This document shows positions 17,440 to 26,210 of a stretch of DNA of 64,000 bases, in pieces (positions within the stretch are counted from its first letter, which is position 1; the number at the start of each line of letters is the position of its first letter). The stretch covers positions 62,001 to 126,000 of the forward strand of contig JADKGC010000009.1 in assembly GCA_016717205.1 (NCBI GenBank), written 5' to 3'. The stretch is from Candidatus Flexifilum breve. GTDB lineage: Bacteria > Chloroflexota > Anaerolineae > Aggregatilineales > Phototrophicaceae. The translations under genes were made by a program, and so were the position numbers. The notes under the pieces are model-generated. The model saw nothing but the letters and a program-made list of their open reading frames with translations, did no database searches and was not told where the DNA came from.

Positions 17440-18052
17440 TCAACAGGCGATCCGGGTGGATCGCCTGTTTTTTTCCTGTAAATCCCCTGAAAACTTACTA
17501 CCATCTAAGCCGAGGTCGGCGGCATGGTCCCGCATCGCTTTGAGCACCAACGGCACATGAAACTCCCATAGGTCAACACCCAATTCGGCAGTCGCCTGTT
17601 CGATTTCCTCGCGATTCACGCCCGCGGCGAAAGTTTTGTCTTTCCACTTTTTCTTGATCGATTTCGGTTCTACGTCACTGATATTCTTGCTCGGGCGCAC
17701 CAACGTGACCGCCGTGATCAAGCCCGGTCAGCTCATCGACGGCGTGCAGCGTCTTGTCACGCAGGGTGACGCGTTCTGCCAGCGGGCCGTGGCTGAGAAT
17801 CGTCTGCACATCAGCCTCCGCCAGCCCACGTTCACGGAGAATCGGCGCGCCGTCCATCGGATGCTGTTCCAGCGTCGGGTGAATCTCCCAGTCGAAGTCG
17901 TGCAGCAAGCCGACTAATCCCCATGAGTCCGCGTTCTCACCGTAATGCTGCGCATATCCTCGCATCGCGAACTCGACTGACAGCATATGCTTGCGTAGGC
18001 TGTCCGACTTGACGAATTCGCACACGATCCCCCATGCCTGATCGCGATCCAT
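17440..18052 (-). pseudogene. HD-domain hydrolase, frameshifted
   Basis: Read as one gene of about 203 codons broken by one extra base. The first part (from the ATG at 18052, GGAG ten bases upstream) contains the HD metal-binding residues His22, His51-Asp52 and Asp106 (HAVDELTGL). At 17720-17721 the frame is lost. The next frame carries on at once with ITAVTLVRPSKNI and a plausible helical C-terminus to 17440. Removing one A from the AA at 17720-17721 restores the frame. The 3' end overlaps the terminator of the neighbouring gene. It is likely a phosphohydrolase of unknown substrate. Sequencing error, true decay or programmed shift cannot be told apart here. Confidence 0.75.
17442..17474 (+). 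terminator. rho-independent terminator after the L,D-transpeptidase gene
   Basis: AACAGGCGATCC pairs with GGATCGCCTGTT and is followed by a run of Ts. It overlaps the last codons of the convergent HD-hydrolase remnant on the other strand. Confidence 0.85.
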
Positions 18053-18097
18053 GACGAAATTTCTCCAGTTTTCCTGAAAAAGACCAGCAACGGCGCG

Positions 18098-18105
18098 ATT
18101 ATACT
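18098..18105. promoter_or_regulatory. overlapping divergent -10 boxes
   Basis: The minus strand reads TATAAT at 18098-18103, 45 bases before the HD hydrolase start. The plus strand reads TATACT at 18100-18105 in front of the 94-aa gene. Neither has a good -35 box. Confidence 0.35.
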
Positions 18106-18205
18106 GTTTATGGACGTTTCACGGAAACCGCATGATGAACGTCACTAGGGTCGCCGCTCCGACCGGATCTATGCTGCCAATAAATGCACCTTAGGAGACT
18201 GCACC

Positions 18206-18490
18206 ATGTACGTCAAAATCAACCGCAACGTGTGTGACCATCAACTGCCGATCTGTGAACGCTGCTTAGGCAAGTTTCTGAAGAATCCGCTGGGTTACGA
18301 GCGCCAATGCTTCGAGGAAGTGCGCGAAGATGGCAGCGACCTCCTGACCATCGACCTGCACACGGGCAAAGACGACATTCGGTTGGAATTGACTGAGGAA
18401 CAGCGCCAACTGATCGGCGGTGAAGGCTGGTCGGAATTTGTGGAGATTGCGATCCCCATGTACCGCGTCACCACAGAAGATCCCGTGTAA
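18206..18490 (+). CDS. small protein with Cys motif
   Basis: 94 aa, not recognised. Cysteines at 10, 17, 20 and 35 lie in the first third; the segment C-x2-CL-x3-L-x-NPLG followed by Cys35 is strikingly similar to the Fe-S segment at the C-terminus of the flavin oxidoreductase at 36697-38019. The rest is acidic with a short beta/alpha pattern and no membrane segment. TTAGGAGA precedes the ATG by about nine bases. It is a stand-alone gene ended by a strong terminator. It may bind a metal or Fe-S cluster; that is inference from the Cys spacing only. Confidence 0.65.
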   Translation: MYVKINRNVCDHQLPICERCLGKFLKNPLGYERQCFEEVREDGSDLLTIDLHTGKDDIRLELTEEQRQLIGGEGWSEFVEIAIPMYRVTTEDPV

Positions 18491-18507
18491 CGCCCTGCCC
18501 AACCAAC

Positions 18508-18544
18508 AAAAAGACCGCCGTTGAGCGCTCGACGGCGGTCTTTA
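18508..18544. terminator. bidirectional rho-independent terminator
   Basis: AAAGACCGCCG pairs with CGGCGGTCTTT, with additional pairing inside. It is placed between the 94-aa gene and the convergent kinase gene. Confidence 0.85.
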
Positions 18545-18562
18545 CTATCAGCAGTTCGCGCG

Positions 18563-20452
18563 CTACTGGCCTTCGAAGACCTGTACGGTGATCGTCAGCG
18601 GCTGGCCAATGAGAATTTGCCCCGGTGTGCGGAGTTCAAAGACGCCGCTGTAGGTCGCGCCCGTGCGCGGCGTACGTCCGGAGAACGTCAGCGTAACATC
18701 TTCCCCGACATTGACGCGCTCCCGCACAAAGATGCGATCCACGAGGTTGAAATCTTCCCCACTTACATATGTCAGTGATGTGTTGCGCTCCCACGGGCAT
18801 GTCCCCGTGTTCACGAACGTAATTTGCCGCACATAGGGTTGATCTGCGCGGAAGAAGTCGTTGTCGGGCGGCTGCTGATCGCTGATCGCGTAGTCGAAAT
18901 CACACGCGGCAATGGTCGCCGTCTGGAACTCGTAGAACTGGGTCGCCATGATGAGCGTCATCGTCAGGTCGATGGTCGGCGTCGGCGTGATGCTCGGCGT
19001 ATTCGACGGCGTCGGCGTCGGCGTGAACGAGGCAGTGAACGTGCTGGTTGGCGTATTCGACGGCGTATACGTGCTCGTCGGCGTATTCGACGGCGTATAC
19101 GTGCTCGTCGGCGTATTCGACGGCGTGAGGCTGCTCGTCGGCGTCGGCGTGGGCGTATAGGTGAAGGTCGGGGTATTCGACGGCGTGAACGTCTCGGTCG
19201 GCGTCAGCGTGGCCGTGAAGGTGCTTGTCGGGGTTTCGGTCGGCGTCAGTGACGGGGTGAACGTCGCCGTGGGCGGCAGCGTCTCGGTCGGCGTGGACGT
19301 CGCCGTGGGCGTCGAACTCGGCGTCGAAGTCGCGATCAGCGCGGCCAACCAGGAACGGCCATCATCGCGAGGAACGAGCGCAAACGCCCCGCCGCCAATG
19401 CCGATCACTGCGACCAGCAGCAGCCACAGCGGCCACGACGGACGGCGCTGACGCTCCCGGGGTTCGGGTGCCACCACCATATCATTGGGACGCGACAGGT
19501 CAATCGACGACCGCCGCATAGTGGAACGATCCCGCGGCGACAAATCGAGCGTGTCATATTCCGCCGGGACGGGTCGGTGCGGACGGTCGACTTTCACCAC
19601 CTGATCAAAGCTGACGACTTGCCCGCGCTCGACCTTTTCGAGATCGGCGATCAGGTCGGTGGCAGACTGGTAGCGCTCGTCCGGGTCTTTGGCCAGCAGC
19701 CGCTGAATGATCTTGTCGACCGATTCTGGCAGCGACGGATTACTGACACGCGCCGACGGCACTGGATCATTGACATGCCGCAGGATGACGGCGATGGGCG
19801 TATCGCCTTCAAATGGCAGATTCCCGGTAACCAGTTGGTACATGATCACGCCGAGCGAGTAGAGATCTGACCGCTCGTCACCCGCTTCACCGAGCCCCTG
19901 CTCCGGAGCCATGTAGGCGGGCGTGCCGACCATGCCGCCGCTCGCTGTAAACTGGATGCCCGTGACGATTTTGGCAATGCCAAAGTCCGTCAGCACAATG
20001 CGGCTGTCCGAATCCAGCATGAGGTTAGCTGGTTTCACATCGCGGTGAATCATATTCTGGCTGTGCGCATAGGCCAGTGCGCTCGCGGCTTCACGCACGA
20101 CGCGCAGCGCCTCTTTGAGGGGCATCAGCTCGTGGCGCGTCTGCAGGTCGGTGAGGACTTCCTTCAGGGTCGGCCCCTGAATGAGTTCCATCACCATATA
20201 GTAGCTTTCGTTATCGGGGTCGTTCTCGAAGTCGTACACCTGAACGATGTTCGCGTGTTTCAGGCGTGCAATGTGCTTGGCTTCTTTTTCAAAGCGTTCC
20301 TTGAATTCGGGATCGTCAGCGAGGAACGCATGCAGGACCTTGATCGCGACGAAGCGGTCAAGGCTAGCATGATACGCGCGGTAGACTTCTGCCATGCCGC
20401 CACGACCGAGCCGCTCAATTATCTCGTATTTGCCTAATTTTCGGGTCGCCAC
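18563..20452 (-). CDS. PknB-type Ser/Thr protein kinase with NBR1-like Ig domain
   Basis: 629 aa from a GTG at 20452. The kinase domain (about 8-265) has the glycine loop GRGGMAEVY, Lys at about 37, the catalytic HRDVKPANLML, DFGIAK and the APE motif (AYMAPEQ). One transmembrane helix lies at about 340-362. A Thr/Pro/Ser-rich extracellular stalk follows (about 375-505). The C-terminal domain (about 510-629, with FVNTGTCPW) matches the NBR1-type Ig-like fold. The kinase faces the cytoplasm and the Ig-like domain faces outside, so it probably senses an envelope signal. The substrate is unknown. The stalk contains a 30-bp DNA tandem repeat. Confidence 0.9.
   Translation of the reverse strand: MATRKLGKYEIIERLGRGGMAEVYRAYHASLDRFVAIKVLHAFLADDPEFKERFEKEAKHIARLKHANIVQVYDFENDPDNESYYMVMELIQGPTLKEVLTDLQTRHELMPLKEALRVVREAASALAYAHSQNMIHRDVKPANLMLDSDSRIVLTDFGIAKIVTGIQFTASGGMVGTPAYMAPEQGLGEAGDERSDLYSLGVIMYQLVTGNLPFEGDTPIAVILRHVNDPVPSARVSNPSLPESVDKIIQRLLAKDPDERYQSATDLIADLEKVERGQVVSFDQVVKVDRPHRPVPAEYDTLDLSPRDRSTMRRSSIDLSRPNDMVVAPEPRERQRRPSWPLWLLLVAVIGIGGGAFALVPRDDGRSWLAALIATSTPSSTPTATSTPTETLPPTATFTPSLTPTETPTSTFTATLTPTETFTPSNTPTFTYTPTPTPTSSLTPSNTPTSTYTPSNTPTSTYTPSNTPTSTFTASFTPTPTPSNTPSITPTPTIDLTMTLIMATQFYEFQTATIAACDFDYAISDQQPPDNDFFRADQPYVRQITFVNTGTCPWERNTSLTYVSGEDFNLVDRIFVRERVNVGEDVTLTFSGRTPRTGATYSGVFELRTPGQILIGQPLTITVQVFEGQ
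19041..19130. repeat. 30-bp tandem repeat in kinase stalk, three units
   Basis: Units at 19041-19070, 19071-19100 and 19101-19130 differ at only a few bases; a degenerate fourth follows to 19160. Each codes for ten residues of a Ser/Thr/Pro/Tyr/Asn stalk repeat. The length is likely to vary between strains. Confidence 0.8.
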
Positions 20453-20599
20453 GATTGCAATGAACGCCTTATTACGGGACAGAGCGCACTGTTTTTTGCC
20501 TGCGCCATCAGTATACCGTAGATCAAGCGTGGCTCAAATGAGGAATCGCGTTATTGAGGGACGAGGTTGCCCTTGTCCCTCAATTGTAACAATTTTGAA

Positions 20600-22015
20600 T
20601 CAACCGCCTGCCGACACGCCCTGGATGCCACCTTCGGTCATCTTGCGCGCGTCGAGCGCCGCGTCCGCCGCTTCGGCGGTCATGTAGCCGAGCTCGACCA
20701 CGATGTCGCGGATGCTCTTGTTCTCCGCCAGCGACTTCTTGGCGACTTCAGCGCCCTTCTTGTAGCCAATGATCGGGTTAAGCGCGGTCACGAGGATGGG
20801 GTTCTTCGCCAGCCACGCGGTCGCGCGGTCGCTGTTCGCCACCAAGCCGACAACCAGCTTGGTCGTGAAGGCATTCACCGCGCCGATCATGACCAGTTCG
20901 CTTTCAAACAGGTTGTGCGCAATGATCGGCATCATCACGTTGAGTTCAAGCTGCCCGGCCTGCGCCGCCAGCAGCACGGTCAAGTCGTTGCCCATGATGT
21001 GGAACATCGCCTGATTCAGCATTTCGGCCAGCACGGGGTTGACCTTCCCCGGCATGATCGACGAGCCGGGCTGCACGGGCGGGCACGTCAGTTCGGCGAG
21101 GCCGGTCGTCGGGCCGCTCGACAGGAGACGGATGTCGTTGGCGATGCGACTCAGATCCTGAGCGGTCGTACGCAGTGCCGACGAGAAGAACGTCGCGTCA
21201 CCCATCGACTGCATCGATTCAAACAGATTGTCCGATTCGTACAGCTTCAACCCACTCAGTTGGCTCAACTTGGCAACCATCCGCTTGTGGTATTCGGGGT
21301 GCGCGTTGAGCGCGGAGCCCGTCGCGGTGCCGCCGATGCCCAGTCGCCGCAGCCCTTCCGCCGCCAGCGCAAGTTTTTCCATGCTGCGGCGCACCGCTTT
21401 CGCCCATGCGCCGACTTCCTGACCAAGCCGCACGGGGACGGCGTCCTGCAGGTGGGTACGACCGCTCTTGACGATGTCATCCCATTCAGCGGCCTTCATC
21501 TCGAACGCTTCCGCGAGCGCGCCCAGCGCCTGCATCAGTTCGTCGAAGCGCCACAGCGCGCCCAACCGGATCGCGGTCGGGATCGTATCGTTGGTGCTCT
21601 GCGCCATGTTGACATGATCATTCGGGTTGACCGGCTTGCTGGGGTCTTCCAGCTGGTAGCCGAGGATTTCGTTGGCGCGATTGGCGATCACTTCGTTGAT
21701 ATTCATGTTGTGGCTCGTACCCGCCCCGGCCTGGAACGGATCGACCACGAACTGCGCCTGCCACTTGCCTTCGAGCACTTCGTCGCCCGCCTGCATGATC
21801 GCGCGCGCCATCTTCTCGTCGAGCAGGCCGAGGTCGAGGTGTACCTCCGCCGCCGCCCGCTTGATGAGCGCCATCGACCACACGAACGCCGGATATGGTT
21901 TCAAACCACTCACCGGGAAATTCAGCACCGCGCGCTGCGTCTGCGCGCCGTAGTATGCGCCCGCGGGCACCTGCACCTCGCCGAGCGAGTCCTTCTCAAT
22001 GCGATAATCAGTCAC
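20600..22015 (-). CDS. fumC: fumarate hydratase class II
   Basis: Converts fumarate to malate in the TCA cycle; Fe-independent tetramer. 471 aa from a GTG at 22015, chosen because AGGAG lies about nine bases upstream and the protein then begins TDYRIEKDSLGEVQVP as in the family. The superfamily signature GSSIMPGKVNP is present near residue 315, as are the SGRTHLQDA and GTAVGTG-like (GGTATGSALN) blocks. It stands between the superoxide dismutase gene and the kinase, with a terminator separating it from sod. Confidence 0.95.
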   Translation of the reverse strand: MTDYRIEKDSLGEVQVPAGAYYGAQTQRAVLNFPVSGLKPYPAFVWSMALIKRAAAEVHLDLGLLDEKMARAIMQAGDEVLEGKWQAQFVVDPFQAGAGTSHNMNINEVIANRANEILGYQLEDPSKPVNPNDHVNMAQSTNDTIPTAIRLGALWRFDELMQALGALAEAFEMKAAEWDDIVKSGRTHLQDAVPVRLGQEVGAWAKAVRRSMEKLALAAEGLRRLGIGGTATGSALNAHPEYHKRMVAKLSQLSGLKLYESDNLFESMQSMGDATFFSSALRTTAQDLSRIANDIRLLSSGPTTGLAELTCPPVQPGSSIMPGKVNPVLAEMLNQAMFHIMGNDLTVLLAAQAGQLELNVMMPIIAHNLFESELVMIGAVNAFTTKLVVGLVANSDRATAWLAKNPILVTALNPIIGYKKGAEVAKKSLAENKSIRDIVVELGYMTAEAADAALDARKMTEGGIQGVSAGG

Positions 22016-22044
22016 GCTGTTCGCTCCTAGAATTTTCAATAACA

Positions 22045-22069
22045 AAGGCGTTACGCATTGTAACGCCTT
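22045..22069 (-). terminator. hairpin terminator between sod and fumC
   Basis: AAGGCGTTAC pairs with GTAACGCCTT. On the minus strand it is followed by TTTGTTATT. A second GC-rich hairpin (about 22102-22130) lies between it and the sod stop. Confidence 0.6.
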
Positions 22070-22132
22070 CGCAGAAATTAGTGTATTGTCGGGACGCAAG
22101 TCCGGCGGGTGACGAATGTCACCTAGCCGGGG

Positions 22133-22741
22133 TTAGCGGGCAGCGTAACGACGCGCGACTTCCGCCCAGTTGACCACATTCCAGAACGCATCGACATAGT
22201 CGGGACGGCGATTCTGATACTTCAGGTAGTACGCGTGTTCCCACACGTCGAGGCCGAGGATCGGCGTCTGGCCGTCCATGACCGGGGTGTCCTGATTCGG
22301 GGTCGAGGTGATGCTCACTGAGCCATCCGACGCCACAACCAGCCACGCCCAACCCGAACCGAAACGGCCGGTCGCGGCGGTCTTGAACTGCGCCTTGAAG
22401 TTGTCGAACGAGCCAAAGGCCGCGTTGATGGCGTTCGCCAGATCGCCGGAGGGCGCGCCGCCGCCATTCGGGCTGAGGATCTGCCAGAACAGCGTGTGAT
22501 TGGCGTGACCGCCGCCGTTATTGCGGACCGCGCCGCGAATGCTTTCCGGCACGGCGCTCAGGTTGCTGATCAGTTCTTCCAGCGACTTGCCCGCGAGTTC
22601 GGGCGCGCTTTCCAGCGCCTTATTCAGGTTGTTCACATAGGCGGCGTGGTGCTTGCCGTGATGGATTTCCATCGTCATCGCATCGATATGCGGTTCAAGA
22701 GCCGACTTCTCGTAAGGCAGCGCGGGTAATTCGAAGGCCAT
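22133..22741 (-). CDS. sodA: superoxide dismutase (Mn/Fe family)
   Basis: 202 aa from the ATG at 22741 with AAGGAG nine bases upstream; the longer frame to 22780 is rejected. The metal ligands are visible: His in MEIHHGKHH, His in GGGHANHTLFW, and the Asp and His of DVWEHAYY. The GGHANH and GSGWAWLV motifs are of the Mn type rather than the Fe type, but cambialistic use cannot be excluded. It detoxifies superoxide in the cytoplasm, which implies that the host meets oxygen. Confidence 0.95.
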   Translation of the reverse strand: MAFELPALPYEKSALEPHIDAMTMEIHHGKHHAAYVNNLNKALESAPELAGKSLEELISNLSAVPESIRGAVRNNGGGHANHTLFWQILSPNGGGAPSGDLANAINAAFGSFDNFKAQFKTAATGRFGSGWAWLVVASDGSVSITSTPNQDTPVMDGQTPILGLDVWEHAYYLKYQNRRPDYVDAFWNVVNWAEVARRYAAR

Positions 22742-22881
22742 GTGTGCGTACTCCTTAATATTGGTCGCGATAAAACTCATTTTAGTGTATCACGGGTAGT
22801 TTCGGTTTTCACGACAAACTGGTCTTTTGTACAGGGCATTCATCGAATGTTAAGATTGCCGACTGCATCGAAAGGCGCTCT

Positions 22882-23820
22882 ATGACCAACCGAAAAACTG
22901 TGCCGTCACAGGTCTATTTTGTCATGCTCGCGGGCATTGCCGCGGTGTCGATGGCGGCGATTTTCATCCGCTTTGCCATGACGGAGGGGATCCCCGCCAA
23001 CGCGATTGCCGCGGGTCGTCTCACGCTCTCCGCGTTGATCTTGACGCCCTTCGCCCTGCGCGGCCACTGGCCTGCCCTGCGCCAGCTCTCGCGCCGCGAC
23101 CTGCTGCTCGCCGTCGCCTCCGGTTTCATCCTCGCCGTGCATTTCGCAACGTGGATCGCCTCGCTCGGCATGACCAGCGTGCTGATCAGCGTGGCGTTTG
23201 TATGCACCGGGCCGCTGTGGGTGGCCATTCTCGAAGTGATCTTCCTGCGCGCGCGGCTGGCGCTGTTGGTGATCGTCGGCCTGGTCGTCGCCTTCATCGG
23301 CGGGCTGGTGATCGGCGTCGGCGGCGACTCCGCTGCCCCCTTGACGGGTGAAGCGTTGATGGGCGGACTGCTGGCGCTGGCGGGCGCAGTTGCCTTCGCG
23401 ATCTATCTGGTGATCGGGCGCAAGCTGCGCGCCAAGCTGTCGCTCATTCCGTACATCTGGCTGGTGTACGGTTTCGCCTCCGTGTTCCTCCTGCTGCTCG
23501 TGGCGGCGACGGGCACGGCGATCACGGGATACAGCGCGCAAGGCTACTTCTGGATTCTCCTACTCGCCATCATGCCGCAGTTAATCGGCCACTCGTCGTT
23601 CAACTACGCGCTGCGCTATCTGTCCGCGACCTTTGTCGCCGTCGCCACGCAGATGGAACCTATTGGCAGTGCGATTGCCGCGTTGATCCTGTTGAACGAA
23701 ACGCCGACTTTGCAGCAGGCCATCGGCAGCCTCGCCATCATTGGCGGGGTGATTCTCACCAGCCTGGGGCAGCAGACCAGCGACAGCACCGCGACAGCCG
23801 AACACGCCGAGGAATTGTAG
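22882..23820 (+). CDS. EamA/DMT-family transporter
   Basis: 312 aa with about ten predicted transmembrane helices in two EamA repeats (about 15-145 and 160-300). The conserved FAxxxxxARLxLxALxL-like block (IAAGRLTLSALIL) lies after helix 1, and EPIGSAIAALILLNE lies in the last third. It is a member of the drug/metabolite exporter superfamily; the substrate cannot be told from sequence. The gene is divergent from sodA and appears to be a single transcript. Confidence 0.9.
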   Translation: MTNRKTVPSQVYFVMLAGIAAVSMAAIFIRFAMTEGIPANAIAAGRLTLSALILTPFALRGHWPALRQLSRRDLLLAVASGFILAVHFATWIASLGMTSVLISVAFVCTGPLWVAILEVIFLRARLALLVIVGLVVAFIGGLVIGVGGDSAAPLTGEALMGGLLALAGAVAFAIYLVIGRKLRAKLSLIPYIWLVYGFASVFLLLLVAATGTAITGYSAQGYFWILLLAIMPQLIGHSSFNYALRYLSATFVAVATQMEPIGSAIAALILLNETPTLQQAIGSLAIIGGVILTSLGQQTSDSTATAEHAEEL

Positions 23821-23863
23821 TCGGTTCCTCGGCGGTGTTCTCTGTGGAGTTCATCGTTGGGCG

Positions 23864-25618
23864 TTACCCTTGCAGTCCCGACAGATTGAAGCCGAGATAC
23901 TGCGTCGGGCCGGGGTAATACTCGAAGAGCGGCGCATCCTGCGGGTACATCACGGGCTGCAAAATGGGCAGCAGCGAACCATCGCGCGCCATTTCCTGCA
24001 GTGTATATTCGACGAGCAGTCGGAAGTCGATATCATTGCGCGGCACGGCCATGCCGAAGTATTGGCGGCTGTACCACACGGCGCGGCCATCGGCATCCGT
24101 CAGCAGTTGGAGCGCGCCGTCGCTCCCTTCGACGTTCGGCATCAGCCTCAGGCTGTCGCCGATCACCACACGGGCATTGTTGTCCACCAGCATGGTATAG
24201 GCCGCGTCCTGTTCGCGCAGAATGATGAAGAAGTCATCGACAACCGCGCGTTGATCGGCGGCGAGCTGCGTCACTAGTTGGCTGACGCCGGATTCATCCT
24301 GAAACACGCCAACGATCTGCCCGCGCAGGTCACCCAATCCGCCGATTTGCGCGTCGCTGCGCAGCATCATGCGCAGGCCGTGCAGCAGATAGTAGCTGCT
24401 GAAATCCACACGATCTGCCGCGTTCCAGTCGGGCGTGACCCCAATGGCGATATCCGCTTGCCCATCGGCGACCAACTGCGCCGGATCGTCGCCGGGAACA
24501 GGCTGGACCGTCACATTCCAGCGCATGGCCATCGCATTGATCAAGGCCCGGTTGACGCCATCCAGGCGCCGCTGGCTTTCGGGTGCATCCGCGGGCAGAT
24601 CGCGCAGGCCGGCGACGCGCACCACGCGCGCCGACTGCAAATTCGGCACGACGTACTGGCGCGGGAATGGTACATCCGCGGCGAAGTTGGCGGGCTTCGG
24701 CGCTTCGTCGCCGATATTCGTCCACGTGACGAACGTGCTGCCGGGGTAAACCGCTCCCTCAAAGTAGGCTTGATGCAGTTCGTTCAAGCGACCGTTAGCG
24801 TAGAGATATTGCAGCGTCCGATTGACCAGATTACGCAGATTCACATCCTGCCGCTGCAGCGCGATCGCGTACGGTTCGGAGAGCACTGGCTCGTCGACAA
24901 AGCGAAAGTTTTCGGCTTGAAAGCGAATCGTCCGCTGAACGCGCACATAATTGTCGACCACGCCGTCAATCTCATTCGTCATCAGTGCCGCGAGCGCCCG
25001 GTCCAGCGTCGGGTAGCGCGTCACACTGAAGGTGTAGTCGCTGCGCATTTCCCAATCCGCGACCGCAAGTTCACCGCGCGTCCCCATCACGATGCCGATC
25101 TTGCGATCCGCCATGTGACCGAGCACCGTCGCGCCATCGCCATTGCGCACGAGCAGCACCTGCGTACTGGGATAGTAGGATTGGCTGAATTCCACGCGGT
25201 TATCGAGTTCACGCAGATGCGGCTGAGCGGCGATCAGCAGATCGATGTCGCCATTCGCCACCAGTTCAATCCCTGTCTGCCGGGTCGCCTGCACGAATTC
25301 GATAGTCACGCCCCATGCGTCGGCAATACTGCGCGCGAGGTCAGCATCGAAGCCCGTTTGTTCGCCGCGCACGTTCAATTCGCCGAACGGCGGCTCATTA
25401 TACAGAATCCCGACGCGCACGTTGCCCTCCCGGGCAATGCGTGCCACACCCGATTCCGACGGCAGCGCATCGATGAAATTCGGCGGAGTCGTCGGGACGA
25501 GCGTCGGCGGCACAAGAGTCGGCGCGGTTTGACCACTCGGCGCAGCGGTCAGCAAACCGCCGGAAAGGCTGACAAGGAGCAGCAGCAACAGGCCCAACCA
25601 GAGTCGTGATTTAGTCAT
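23864..25618 (-). CDS. fused double family-3 solute-binding protein
   Basis: 584 aa from the ATG at 25618. A signal peptide (1-25) and a Thr/Pro linker precede two complete SBP_bac_3-type domains in tandem (about 50-270 and 335-565). Each begins with a V-R-V-A/G-x-L strand and has the usual DxxxGVxxD or DIAIGVTPDW block. There is no lipobox Cys, and no permease or ATPase gene is adjacent. The ATG overlaps the nadD stop by eight bases, so it is the last gene of the epimerase-obg-nadD operon. It probably binds amino-acid-like ligands outside the cell, as a transport or sensory protein. Confidence 0.82.
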   Translation of the reverse strand: MTKSRLWLGLLLLLLVSLSGGLLTAAPSGQTAPTLVPPTLVPTTPPNFIDALPSESGVARIAREGNVRVGILYNEPPFGELNVRGEQTGFDADLARSIADAWGVTIEFVQATRQTGIELVANGDIDLLIAAQPHLRELDNRVEFSQSYYPSTQVLLVRNGDGATVLGHMADRKIGIVMGTRGELAVADWEMRSDYTFSVTRYPTLDRALAALMTNEIDGVVDNYVRVQRTIRFQAENFRFVDEPVLSEPYAIALQRQDVNLRNLVNRTLQYLYANGRLNELHQAYFEGAVYPGSTFVTWTNIGDEAPKPANFAADVPFPRQYVVPNLQSARVVRVAGLRDLPADAPESQRRLDGVNRALINAMAMRWNVTVQPVPGDDPAQLVADGQADIAIGVTPDWNAADRVDFSSYYLLHGLRMMLRSDAQIGGLGDLRGQIVGVFQDESGVSQLVTQLAADQRAVVDDFFIILREQDAAYTMLVDNNARVVIGDSLRLMPNVEGSDGALQLLTDADGRAVWYSRQYFGMAVPRNDIDFRLLVEYTLQEMARDGSLLPILQPVMYPQDAPLFEYYPGPTQYLGFNLSGLQG

Positions 25619-26207
25619 CGTGGTATAACCTATTCGTTTCGATATACGATAAGACGGGCGCGGGCACAACATAACGCACACTGTGCCCAGCGACCAGTCG
25701 CGCGGCGATCTCGCTGGACGAAACCCCAAGCATGGGCGACTCCGTCATGATCACGCGCTCGACTAACCCGGGCAGAACCGCCTCGTGCATGTCCGGATAA
25801 GCGATCGCATCCGGTCGCCCCATTACCACCAGCGTACAGAGCGTGATCAGTTCCTGTGGTCGGCTCCACTTGACCAGATCGCGCAGCGAATCTCCGCCCA
25901 TGATGAAATACAGTTCGGCTTCGGGAAATTGCGCCCTGAGCAGGCGCAGCATGTCGACGGTGTAATGCGGACCGGGACGATCAATGTCGACCCGCGATAC
26001 GCTGAACTCCGGTCGATCCTGAATCGCCGCCGTGATCATCGCCAGTCGATGGTCGACCGCTGCGCGGGTACCGCGTTTGTGGGGTGGATCCGCGGCGGGC
26101 ACGAACAGCACGTGATCGAGCGGCACGGCGTCGAGCGCGTATTCGGCCAGAATCAGATGGCCGATGTGCGGCGGATCAAAGCTGCCGCCCAGAATTCCCA
26201 GACGCAT
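25611..26207 (-). CDS. nadD: nicotinate-nucleotide adenylyltransferase
   Basis: Adenylates nicotinate mononucleotide in NAD synthesis. 198 aa with the nucleotidyltransferase signature GGSFDPPHIGHL at 7-18 and the C-terminal SSSEIAARL (the SxTxxR-type motif). It starts three bases after the obg stop and its last eight bases overlap the following gene, so it is tightly coupled. Confidence 0.94.
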   Translation of the reverse strand: MRLGILGGSFDPPHIGHLILAEYALDAVPLDHVLFVPAADPPHKRGTRAAVDHRLAMITAAIQDRPEFSVSRVDIDRPGPHYTVDMLRLLRAQFPEAELYFIMGGDSLRDLVKWSRPQELITLCTLVVMGRPDAIAYPDMHEAVLPGLVERVIMTESPMLGVSSSEIAARLVAGHSVRYVVPAPVLSYIETNRLYHDD

Positions 26208-26210
26208 CGC

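Noticed and set aside
18948..19330. Val/Gly-rich repeat frames over the kinase stalk, at first sight a repeat array
   Set aside because: These are reverse reads of the Thr/Pro stalk. Units are contiguous without spacers, so it is not CRISPR.
20567..22030. 487-codon open frame antisense to fumC
   Set aside because: High-GC shadow. The protein is rich in Arg/His, has no family features, and the opposite strand carries a textbook fumarase.
23809..23833. Hairpin at the end of the EamA gene as terminator
   Set aside because: A nine-base stem exists but no T-run follows; it overlaps the last codons and could be chance.
24278..25609. 443-codon open frame antisense to the double solute-binding protein
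   Set aside because: No signal, motif or ribosome-binding site; explained by GC-biased third positions on the other strand.
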